Origin: JAEXOD01 sp937930275
GTDB lineage: Bacteria > Bacteroidota > Ignavibacteria > Ignavibacteriales > Melioribacteraceae
Length of the DNA: 64,000 nucleotides
NCBI GenBank assembly: GCA_036733965.1
Contig: DAIMZL010000003.1
Location: forward strand, 1 to 64,000
Reading direction: 5' to 3'
A program made the translations under genes and the position numbers. The notes beneath the pieces were generated by a model that searched no databases, was not told the origin of the DNA, and was given only the letters and a program-made list of their open reading frames with translations. This document shows positions 43,595 through 52,464 of this stretch, in pieces (position 1 is the stretch's first letter; each line of letters starts with the position of its first letter).

Positions 43595-44998
43595 ATGAGC
43601 ATTATTTTTGGAACGGACGGTTGGCGAGGTTTAATAGGAGAAGATATTAATGAAAATACTACTGCTGTTGTAGCACAAGCTTTTGCAGATTATTTAAAAG
43701 GTTCAATAAATTTTCCTGCAATTGTAATAGGATATGACAATAGAAATTTTTCAGAGTCTTTTGCTCGTACCTTCGCCGAAGTAATATCCGGAAACGGTAT
43801 AAAGGTTTTTCTCTCTGATAAAATTATCCCCACACCTGTTGTTACGTATTACGTAAAAAGCATGAATTTAGATGCGGGCGTTATGATTACAGCTTCCCAT
43901 AACCCACCAAAATATAACGGAATTAAATTTAAATCAAAATACGGTGCTCCGTTTTTTACAGAAGAGACTCAAAAAGTCGAACAACTTTTGTATAAATCAA
44001 CTATAAAAAAAACAACAAATTTAATTGAAGTTTGCGATTTATTTGAAAACTACAAATCTGCTGCCTTAAAATTAATTGACATTAATTCTATTAGCAATTC
44101 AAACATAAAAATACTTGTTGATAGTATGGGGGGCGCAGGTTGCCGATACCTCGAACTAATTTTAAAGGATATCTGTAAAATTGATACTATATTTGGAGAC
44201 CCTTCTCCAAATTTTCACAATAGATTTGCAGAACCAATCGAGAAGAACTTAGTTCCCCTATCGGAAAAACTTAAATCAACGAATTATGCTTTAGGAACTG
44301 CTAATGACGGAGATGCTGACCGAATAGGCGTATTAACTGATTCGGGTGAGTGGTTAAGTGCACAAGAGACTATTTTATTAATTTCGGACTACTTAATAAA
44401 CACTAAAAATCTTAATGGAAATATTGTTAAAACTTCATCAGTAACAGATAAATTAATTTCTAATTTTTCCCATAAACTAAAAGTGTTTGACGTACAGGTA
44501 GGATTTAAATATATTGCGGAAAAAATGATTGAAGATAATATAACTTTTGGTTGCGAAGAAAGCGGCGGATATGGTTATGGATTTCATATGCCTGAAAGAG
44601 ACGGTTTATTTTCAACTTTAGTTTTGTTAGAGATGCTTGCAAAAAATAAAGTAACTAAGCTTTCTGAATACGTAAAGTTAAAGCGTGAAGAATTTGGGAT
44701 GATTTTTTACGATAGAATAGATTACCATTATGAAAAAGAAAACCGGACTGAGATTCTGCCAAATTTAATTAAATCAAATCTTTCGCAAATTGCAAATTTT
44801 TCTGTTAAGGAAACAAATTCATTTTACGGAAGTCGTGGAATTATAAACGGAATAAAATATAAATTAGAGGGAGAAACTCGTTGGCTACTTTTAAGAGCCT
44901 CCGAAACAGAACCATTAGTAAGAATTTATGCTGAAGCCGAATCAAATGAAGAAGTAAAGATATTATTAAACAAAGGTATTAACATAATTAACGGATAG
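43595..44998 (+). CDS. Phosphoglucomutase/phosphomannomutase family
   Basis: A 467-residue alpha-D-phosphohexomutase with all four signature loops: the phosphoserine loop TASHNPPKYNG, the magnesium loop NDGDADRIG, the sugar loop CEESGGYGYG and the phosphate loop RASETEPLVRIY. It interconverts sugar 1- and 6-phosphates. In this operon it could take the sugar-1-phosphate made by the GH94 phosphorylase into central metabolism. Confidence 0.94.
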   Translation: MSIIFGTDGWRGLIGEDINENTTAVVAQAFADYLKGSINFPAIVIGYDNRNFSESFARTFAEVISGNGIKVFLSDKIIPTPVVTYYVKSMNLDAGVMITASHNPPKYNGIKFKSKYGAPFFTEETQKVEQLLYKSTIKKTTNLIEVCDLFENYKSAALKLIDINSISNSNIKILVDSMGGAGCRYLELILKDICKIDTIFGDPSPNFHNRFAEPIEKNLVPLSEKLKSTNYALGTANDGDADRIGVLTDSGEWLSAQETILLISDYLINTKNLNGNIVKTSSVTDKLISNFSHKLKVFDVQVGFKYIAEKMIEDNITFGCEESGGYGYGFHMPERDGLFSTLVLLEMLAKNKVTKLSEYVKLKREEFGMIFYDRIDYHYEKENRTEILPNLIKSNLSQIANFSVKETNSFYGSRGIINGIKYKLEGETRWLLLRASETEPLVRIYAEAESNEEVKILLNKGINIING

Positions 44999-45004
44999 CG
45001 ATAA

Positions 45005-46378
45005 ATGAGTAAAAACAGTATTGTTTCATATAACACGGCAAAAGATTATTTGGGAAGACTAAGTGAAGATTTTGCAATAATTAATAATCCGCAAAACGTT
45101 TTCCCCCCTTATGAAGTTGTACCGATTGCACATAAAATTAATACCAAAAGAGACCATATAGCAGCTTTTGTTACTGATATGGACGGCACAACAACAACTA
45201 CTGAAGAATTATGCTTATATTCACTTGAATACATGGTACGTGTAATGAGCGGAAAATTTACGGTTGTTGAATGGCACGGACTTGACAAATCAATTGATTA
45301 CCCAAATATTATAGGAAATAGTACAACCAAACATGTTGAATTTTTAATTAATAGATACAATAATTATTTTAATAATAGCTTTATTGCCAAAGCTTATATT
45401 AAAGCAATAGTTTGGCAGCTTGCATATGGTAAAGACAAGGTTAGGAAAGAAGAGATTTTAAATAATTTAAAGCTATTCAATTTATTAGATATAATAAATG
45501 ATTCGGCATTTATTAATCTTAAAAATCAAATCGATAACTCTGAATTTGATTTTAATCCTGATTTAATATTTTTAATACAAAATTACTCTCCTACTTTTGA
45601 TAATAAAATTTTCTCTAATTTAGTTAAACTTGGTATAGATATTTATTACTATAAATATCACGAAATTCTTGATAGAATAAATAAGGGGGAAAGTAAAAAA
45701 ATTGCTGAAGAATTGTTTAACGACGAAAATAAAAGTTTAATTGAACCTATGCCGGGTATTATTACATTTTTGGCTTTAATAAAAGGTAAATTAAAAGGTA
45801 ATACAAATTATTTTGCAGAAATTTTGGTTGATGATTATAAGCATAAAGCCGGTGAACCTTTATTTAAGTTTGAGATTGATTCAATAAAGGAAGATTTACT
45901 AAAATTGTCTAATTATTTTGAAAATAACCCGGCTAAAATAGGGATTGTGACATCTTCAATTTTATACGAAGCTAATATTGTGTTAAATGAGGTTTTTGCA
46001 GTAATTAGAGATAAAATAAAAAAATATGACATTCCGGAAGAATTAAAAACCAATTTAATTAACTTTTTTGCTAATTACACAAACGTCTATAATACAATAG
46101 TAACTGCAAGCGATAGTAATGAAATAAGATTAAAACCACATAGAGACTTATATAGCATTGCATTATATAATCTGCACGTTCCCAAAGATGATTTTATAAA
46201 TGTTATAGGAATTGAAGATAGTGAAAGCGGAACTTTTGCTATTAGAGCCGCAGGAATAGGATGTTCTGTTGCCGTACCATTCGCACAAACTTCGGCACAT
46301 AATTTTGATGCCGCATCAATTGTTGCAAAAGGCGGATTGCCCGAATTAATTTTGAATTATAAATTACTTTTAGTTTAA
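45005..46378 (+). CDS. HAD-like phosphatase or phosphomutase with a large insert
   Basis: The 457-residue protein has HAD motif I, FVTDMDGTTTTTEE (Asp58 and Asp60), motif II, GIVTSS near residue 314, and the motif IV-like GIEDSESGTFAIRAAG near the end. This resembles beta-phosphoglucomutase-type HADs. However, around 250 residues lie between motifs I and II, while the usual cap has about 80-100. An N-terminal extension of 50 residues is also present. The substrate is unknown; the context suggests a sugar phosphate. Confidence 0.75.
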   Translation: MSKNSIVSYNTAKDYLGRLSEDFAIINNPQNVFPPYEVVPIAHKINTKRDHIAAFVTDMDGTTTTTEELCLYSLEYMVRVMSGKFTVVEWHGLDKSIDYPNIIGNSTTKHVEFLINRYNNYFNNSFIAKAYIKAIVWQLAYGKDKVRKEEILNNLKLFNLLDIINDSAFINLKNQIDNSEFDFNPDLIFLIQNYSPTFDNKIFSNLVKLGIDIYYYKYHEILDRINKGESKKIAEELFNDENKSLIEPMPGIITFLALIKGKLKGNTNYFAEILVDDYKHKAGEPLFKFEIDSIKEDLLKLSNYFENNPAKIGIVTSSILYEANIVLNEVFAVIRDKIKKYDIPEELKTNLINFFANYTNVYNTIVTASDSNEIRLKPHRDLYSIALYNLHVPKDDFINVIGIEDSESGTFAIRAAGIGCSVAVPFAQTSAHNFDAASIVAKGGLPELILNYKLLLV

Positions 46379-46387
46379 GAGGATTGA

Positions 46388-49150
46388 ATGGAAAGAGTAT
46401 TTCATATAATTTCTAATACACACTGGGATAGAGAATGGCGTTATCCGTTTCAAAGAAACAGACAAATGCTGGTTGATATGATTGATAAAGTATTGGAAAT
46501 TTTAGAAACCGAACCTAAATATAAAGCGTTTCACTTGGATAGTCAAACAATTGTATTAAAAGATTATTTAGAAATTAAGCCCCATAAAGAAGAAATAATA
46601 AAAAAATTTATTGCCGAAAAAAGACTATTGGTGGGTCCTTGGTACATCCTACCCGAAGAATTTCAGGTTGGAGGTGAAAATTTAATCCGTAATTTATTAT
46701 TAGGACATAAAACTGCTAAAAAATACGGACGTGTATCAAAAATAGGTTATTCTCCTTTTTCTTGGGGGCAAATATCTCAACTTCCTCAAATTTATGCCGG
46801 TTTTAATATTAATTTAATCATGTTTTATAGAGGTATTAATTCAATAGATAGTCCTAAAGCTGAATTTTTATGGATAGGAGCAGACGGTACAAAAGCAATT
46901 TCTTCAAGATTTTCTACAATGCCAAGATATAATTTTTATTTTTATATTTATAGACCGGTAGTTCATAATGAATTTTTTAATAATGTAGAACATGATTGGA
47001 ATAGAGGCACGCATTTCCATTTTGCAGATAACGAGATGCATGACGAAGATTATTTTATCCCCTCTCCTGCAGATGAGTATTTCCCCGAAAACATTAAAAA
47101 GCAAGTCGATTTGATAATAGAAAAACAAGTGGATGATTTTACAACTCAAAATGTAATTTGGATGGAAGGACACGATTCAAGCGGACCAAATATAAAAACA
47201 GTAAAGATTATTGAAGATATAAAAAAAATTAAACCGGAGTTAAACGTTATACATAGCACATTAGAAGACTATTCCGAAGCATTATTTTCATCTGTCGATG
47301 TCGATAATTTAAAGGTAGTTTTAGGTGAAAGACGAAGTTCGCAATATGATTTAAGAAGCGGGAATATGTATGGCTACACTACAAGCGCACGTATGTATTT
47401 AAAGCAGATGAATTTTGAAGCTGAAAGGAAACTTCAGTTTTACGCTGAACCATTTAATGTTTTTTCTGGAATTTTTGGCAGAGATATTAATGATAATTAT
47501 ATTGATATGGCTTGGGAACTAATTATTCAAAATTCTGCTCACGATTCAATCGGAGGATGCAGTTTAGATTCCGTTCATAAAGACATGATGTTTAGATATA
47601 AAAACGCAATTGAAATTTCAAAAGGAGTTTTTGAAAGGTCATTAAAATACCTTATTACGAAATTGAATACGGCTATTTTTTATGAGAACATCATAAATAT
47701 AGAAAATAAATTGTTAGACGTAAATATTGCCGTTGTTAATCCTACTAATATCAATAGAAACGAAACAGTAAAATTATGGTTGGATATACCAAAAGTATAC
47801 GATGTAAAAAACCCTAAATTAATAGATATAGAAGGAAATATTATTGATTTTGTTTTTATTAATAAATTAGAAACTAAACCGGTTCTTGAACAAATGATTG
47901 ATAGACCGATGTATTTGGAAATGAATACTTACGAAGGATATATTTACATTAAAGATGTATCCCCTTTTGGTATTAAAACATTAAAACTAATAGAGTCCGA
48001 TGCTGTTTTTGATAATGCATGTATTGCTAATAATAATATTTTGGAAAATGAGATATTAAAAATTACTATTAATAAAAACGGAACTTTTAATATTTTTAAT
48101 AAAATAGAAAATATTAATTTTAATAACTTGGGATATTTTTATGACGAAGGCGAAGAAGGACATGCTTGGACAAACGTGCCTATTCCGCCTTATATTAATA
48201 CGTTAAATTCAAATCCGACAATTAGCATAATCGAAAATAACAGACTAAGCGGAATAATAAAAATAAATCACAAATTAATCATTCCTCGTAATTACGATCT
48301 TAGAAAAAACAATATTTGCAATACGGAATTAAATATAGAATTAGTTTTACAGCTATTAAAAGGTTCCGATAGGCTTGATATATCGATAAATGTTGATAAC
48401 AAATCGGAAAGTCATAGATTACGTATAATGTTCCCTTCAAATATTCCTGCAGAATATTCTTTTGGAGAAGGTCAATTTGATGTAGTAAAAAGAAGTTTGG
48501 AAAGACCCGACACAACAGACTGGGTCGAGCAGCCAATGTATGACTATCCGATGCATCATTTTGTAGATGTAAATGACGGAAATATTGGATTATCCGTTTT
48601 TGTGGACGGATTAAAAGAATATGAAGTGCTAAATGATGATGAAAAAACACTTGCAATTACGTTATTCCGAGCTTTTCGGTATATAATTCAACCAAGTTCG
48701 TTGCAAGATTACACCTATGAAAAAGGTTCTCAATGTTTAGGATTAAACAAATTTAGATTAGCTATTTTTCCGCATAAAAGTAATTGGGATAAAGCAGATG
48801 TTTATAATAAGGCAATTTGTTTTAATAATCCCCTATCATTAGTTGAATTCGGAGATACGGCAAACGGCATCTACAAACAAATTAGTTTTATGGAAATTGA
48901 AAACAAATTAATTCAGTTTAGTGCCTTAAAAAAATGCGAGCATGATAGTGAGTCTTTTATATTGCGTGTCTATAACCCTTCTGATAGTACTGTAAATTCA
49001 AACATAGTATTTGCCGTAAATCTTTCTAAAGTAGTTCTCGTAACTTTGGAAGAAATAGAATTAAGCGAGGTTAGTACTATAAATAATTCTTTTGAAATAG
49101 TATTAGAACCTAAAAAAATTAACACATATAAATTAAAGTTTATAAAATAA
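46388..49150 (+). CDS. GH38-like alpha-mannosidase homologue, altered catalytic site
   Basis: A 920-residue protein of the GH38 plan. The opening SNTHWDREWR contains the zinc ligands His12 and Asp14. NSAHDSIGGCSLDSVH holds the later zinc ligand, His385. A long beta-sandwich C-terminal region with NKSESHRLRIMFP follows. In GH38 enzymes the nucleophile and fourth zinc ligand is the Asp of a PDSFGxxxQLP motif. Here the matching place reads YSPFSWGQISQLPQI, with Phe124 where Asp is expected. It may be inactive or use a different chemistry. Usual GH38 enzymes release alpha-mannose. Confidence 0.85.
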   Translation: MERVFHIISNTHWDREWRYPFQRNRQMLVDMIDKVLEILETEPKYKAFHLDSQTIVLKDYLEIKPHKEEIIKKFIAEKRLLVGPWYILPEEFQVGGENLIRNLLLGHKTAKKYGRVSKIGYSPFSWGQISQLPQIYAGFNINLIMFYRGINSIDSPKAEFLWIGADGTKAISSRFSTMPRYNFYFYIYRPVVHNEFFNNVEHDWNRGTHFHFADNEMHDEDYFIPSPADEYFPENIKKQVDLIIEKQVDDFTTQNVIWMEGHDSSGPNIKTVKIIEDIKKIKPELNVIHSTLEDYSEALFSSVDVDNLKVVLGERRSSQYDLRSGNMYGYTTSARMYLKQMNFEAERKLQFYAEPFNVFSGIFGRDINDNYIDMAWELIIQNSAHDSIGGCSLDSVHKDMMFRYKNAIEISKGVFERSLKYLITKLNTAIFYENIINIENKLLDVNIAVVNPTNINRNETVKLWLDIPKVYDVKNPKLIDIEGNIIDFVFINKLETKPVLEQMIDRPMYLEMNTYEGYIYIKDVSPFGIKTLKLIESDAVFDNACIANNNILENEILKITINKNGTFNIFNKIENINFNNLGYFYDEGEEGHAWTNVPIPPYINTLNSNPTISIIENNRLSGIIKINHKLIIPRNYDLRKNNICNTELNIELVLQLLKGSDRLDISINVDNKSESHRLRIMFPSNIPAEYSFGEGQFDVVKRSLERPDTTDWVEQPMYDYPMHHFVDVNDGNIGLSVFVDGLKEYEVLNDDEKTLAITLFRAFRYIIQPSSLQDYTYEKGSQCLGLNKFRLAIFPHKSNWDKADVYNKAICFNNPLSLVEFGDTANGIYKQISFMEIENKLIQFSALKKCEHDSESFILRVYNPSDSTVNSNIVFAVNLSKVVLVTLEEIELSEVSTINNSFEIVLEPKKINTYKLKFIK

Positions 49151-49162
49151 AGGGTAATAAAG

Positions 49163-51565
49163 ATGATTAAGAATAAGTACGGATATTTTAGCGAAGATAA
49201 CAAAGAATTTATTATTACTGATCCGAGAACTCCGCGTCCTTGGTTTAACTATATGTGGAATGAGCATTACGGTGGTTTAATTTCGCATACAGGCGGCGGC
49301 TTCAGTTACTTAGATTCACCGAGAGATAATAGATTAACGCGCATGCGTTATAATTGCCTACCTTGGGATAGACCGGGAAGATATGTTATTGTTAAAGATG
49401 TAAATAACGGAAATTATTGGTCTTTAAGCTGGGCACCTACAATCAACCTAACCTATGATAAATATGAATGCCGCCACGGACAAGGTTATACCAAAATTAT
49501 TACCGAAATTAATGATATTAAAGGTGAATTGACTTACTTTGTTCCACAAGATTGTAATTCTGAAGTCTGGCGAGTTAAATTAACTGATTTATCCGGTAAT
49601 AACAGAAAATTAGAAGTATATTCTTTTACTGAACTGATGATGGGAAATGCATTAAACGATATAATAAACCAACCTAATGACAAGCATTTTACCGATATTA
49701 AATTTGATGAAAAACTTAACGGACTGATAGCTACACGAAGATATTGGGTATTAAATAAAAAAGTTTCGGTTGCGCAACCTAATATAGCTTGGGGTTATAA
49801 TATTTTATTTTCCAACACTTTACCAGTTTCGGGATTTGACGGAAGTTTAGATAACTTTATAGGGAAATGGCGTTCCGAATCAAATCCTGTTAATATCGAA
49901 ACCGGAAAAATGACAAATACGGAAATAACTGCAGGCGATCCTGTAGCTGCTTTGCAATCAAAAATTGAATTATCAGCCGGTACTGAAGTAAATTTTGCTA
50001 CAATAATGACAGTTGTCAAAAAAGAAGACAGTATTGAAGAGTATATTGAAAAATACAAGTTAAATAACTTAAATGAAATAGACAAAAAATTTGCTATTCT
50101 TAATAATTATTGGAATAATTATTTAGACCATGTAAATTGTAATACACCTGATGAAAAATTTAATGCAATGATTAACGTATGGAATCAATATCAAGCGGCC
50201 GTAACATTTGATATGGCACGTAACTCAGGTTATTACCACGGAGGTTTATTATTTGGTACCGGTATGAGAGACCAGTTTCAGGATATTTTGGGAATGGTTA
50301 TCGTAAACCCACAACGAGTGCGTAACAGGTTATTAAACGCATTAAGATTTCAATTCAAAGACGGTTCAACTTTGCACAATTATTTTAAATTAACCGATTG
50401 GGGCGAAAAAACTAATCACTCGGATACTCCTTTGTGGGTACCTTTTGGTATTATTGAATACTTAAATGAAACCGGTGATTTTTCAATTCTTGAAGAAACT
50501 GTAAAGTTCTATGATGAGGGTGAAGATTCGGTTTACGAACATTTAAAACGAGCAATAAATTTTGCATTATCGGCAACAACTGAACGTGGGTTACCCAAAA
50601 TAATGAACGGTGATTGGAACGATACACTTGACCATGTTGGACCACTCGGTAAAGGAGAAACGGTGTGGGGTGCATTCTTTTTAGCATATGTAATTAAAAA
50701 AACTTTTGAATTATTAGAATATAAAAAAGACACCCAAACATTAGATATTTGGAAAGATGCATACAATAAATTAGAAGATATTACAAATAAATATTGTTGG
50801 GATGAGGAATGGTATATAAGAGCATTTAGAGATAACGGTGAACCTTTGGGTATAAAATCTCATAAACAAGGTAAAATATTTATTAATGCACAAACTTGGT
50901 CTGTTATTTCGGGTCTGGCTACAAAAGAAAGAGCAAATATGGCATTAGAATCGTGCAAAAAATATTTGCTAACTCCGTATGGTATGCAAATTTGTTATCC
51001 GGCTTATAGAGAAGTTGAAGATAACGTAGGATTAATTAGTAGATGTGTGCCCGGGAAAAAAGAGAACGGGGCTGTATTTAACCACGCATCATCATGGTTT
51101 GTTATGGCTTCAATTATTAATGGTGATATTGAAAGCGGATACGATGTTTATTCAAAAATGTTGCCGCTAAATTCATCAAAAAATATTGATAAATATGAAA
51201 CTGAACCATATGTATTTTCAGAGTATGTTACAAGCCCAGAACACCCAACCGAAAATCAGGCAAGTCACTCGTGGTTAACAGGTACTGCGGTTTGGATGTA
51301 TAGAATAGGATTAGATTATATTTTGGGATTACAGACATCGCTAAAAGGGATTACAATTAAACCAAATATCCCTTCTTTATGGGATAAATATACGGTAAAG
51401 CGTAAATTTAGGAATAAAACTATAATTCTAAATGTTGAAAATCCCAATAAAGTTAACAATACAATAAATCAGATATATGTTAACGGTGTTGAAGTTAAAA
51501 ATACATTTATTAATCCGGATGATTTTTCGGAAGATTTAATTAATATAAAAGTGATTTTAGGTTAA
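49163..51565 (+). CDS. GH94-type disaccharide phosphorylase
   Basis: An 800-residue enzyme of the cellobiose/chitobiose phosphorylase family. The beginning (EFIITDPRTPRPWFNYMWN) and the DNRLTRMRYNCLPWDRPGRY region fit family members. In the (alpha/alpha)6 domain, MNGDWNDTLDHVG carries the catalytic Asp, and GAVFNHASSWF the phosphate-site His. It should split a beta-linked disaccharide with phosphate to give sugar-1-phosphate. Which sugar is not readable from the sequence. It lies 12 bp after the GH38-like gene. Confidence 0.92.
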   Translation: MIKNKYGYFSEDNKEFIITDPRTPRPWFNYMWNEHYGGLISHTGGGFSYLDSPRDNRLTRMRYNCLPWDRPGRYVIVKDVNNGNYWSLSWAPTINLTYDKYECRHGQGYTKIITEINDIKGELTYFVPQDCNSEVWRVKLTDLSGNNRKLEVYSFTELMMGNALNDIINQPNDKHFTDIKFDEKLNGLIATRRYWVLNKKVSVAQPNIAWGYNILFSNTLPVSGFDGSLDNFIGKWRSESNPVNIETGKMTNTEITAGDPVAALQSKIELSAGTEVNFATIMTVVKKEDSIEEYIEKYKLNNLNEIDKKFAILNNYWNNYLDHVNCNTPDEKFNAMINVWNQYQAAVTFDMARNSGYYHGGLLFGTGMRDQFQDILGMVIVNPQRVRNRLLNALRFQFKDGSTLHNYFKLTDWGEKTNHSDTPLWVPFGIIEYLNETGDFSILEETVKFYDEGEDSVYEHLKRAINFALSATTERGLPKIMNGDWNDTLDHVGPLGKGETVWGAFFLAYVIKKTFELLEYKKDTQTLDIWKDAYNKLEDITNKYCWDEEWYIRAFRDNGEPLGIKSHKQGKIFINAQTWSVISGLATKERANMALESCKKYLLTPYGMQICYPAYREVEDNVGLISRCVPGKKENGAVFNHASSWFVMASIINGDIESGYDVYSKMLPLNSSKNIDKYETEPYVFSEYVTSPEHPTENQASHSWLTGTAVWMYRIGLDYILGLQTSLKGITIKPNIPSLWDKYTVKRKFRNKTIILNVENPNKVNNTINQIYVNGVEVKNTFINPDDFSEDLINIKVILG

Positions 51566-51566
51566 A

Positions 51567-52340
51567 ATGGCACAAATATTAAAAATTGGATTGGTTCAAT
51601 ACTCGCCTGTTTGGGAAAACCCTGCAGGCAGTATTAATAAAATTGAAGAAATGTTATTAAATAATAATGTTTACTATAATTTATTAATATTTCCCGAACT
51701 TTCACTTACCGGATTTACTTTTAATTCAAAAGAATTAGCAGAAGATATTGACGGCATATCAACAAAATACTTTATTGATTTGGCTATTAGAAAAAATACG
51801 GATATTTTAGCCGGCTTAATTGAATTTGATAACGATAAATATTATAACTGCTTAATACATATTGATAAAAAAGGATTGATAAGAGCAAAATATAGAAAAA
51901 TTCACCCATTCAGTTTTGCAGGTGAAGATAAATACTATAGCTCATCAACCGAGCCAATAATTACAAAAATAGATGATATAAAAATTGGGTTATCCATTTG
52001 TTACGATTTAAGATTTCCTGAATTGTACAGATTATATGCAAAAGATAAACCGGATATTTTAGTTAATATAGCCAATTGGCCCCAAAAAAGAATTGAACAC
52101 TGGAAATTATTAACAAAAGCTCGTGCATTAGAAAATTTATCTTTCTTTATCGGAGTAAATAGAGTAGGTACTGATCCGGGAAATGAATATAACGGTTGTA
52201 GTACTATTGTTAATCCCCTTGGAGAACTATTAATCAATTACAGATCAAAAGAAGAAATAATTTATTCTGAAATAGACATAAAATTAATTGAATCTACGAG
52301 AAATCAGTTTTCGTTTTTAAATGATATTAAGCTAATTTAG
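51567..52340 (+). CDS. Carbon-nitrogen hydrolase (nitrilase / omega-amidase like)
   Basis: The 257-residue enzyme has the intact Glu-Lys-Cys triad: FPELSLTGF, KYRKIHPFSF and LSICYDLRFPELYR. ARALENLSFFIGVNRVG is as in omega-amidase/YafV-like members, which hydrolyse alpha-ketoglutaramate or related amides. It follows the GH94 gene with 1 bp between them, so it is co-transcribed with the sugar genes, though no sugar link is known to me. Confidence 0.92.
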   Translation: MAQILKIGLVQYSPVWENPAGSINKIEEMLLNNNVYYNLLIFPELSLTGFTFNSKELAEDIDGISTKYFIDLAIRKNTDILAGLIEFDNDKYYNCLIHIDKKGLIRAKYRKIHPFSFAGEDKYYSSSTEPIITKIDDIKIGLSICYDLRFPELYRLYAKDKPDILVNIANWPQKRIEHWKLLTKARALENLSFFIGVNRVGTDPGNEYNGCSTIVNPLGELLINYRSKEEIIYSEIDIKLIESTRNQFSFLNDIKLI

Positions 52341-52464
52341 TATTATTAATTAAATCATTATATAAAAGTAATTTACTCGCAAATTTTGACTTTTTTATAA
52401 GTAAAATTTTCCTTATTTTAAAATATTTATTGGATATTTTATTCTATTATGATTAGGATTACTT

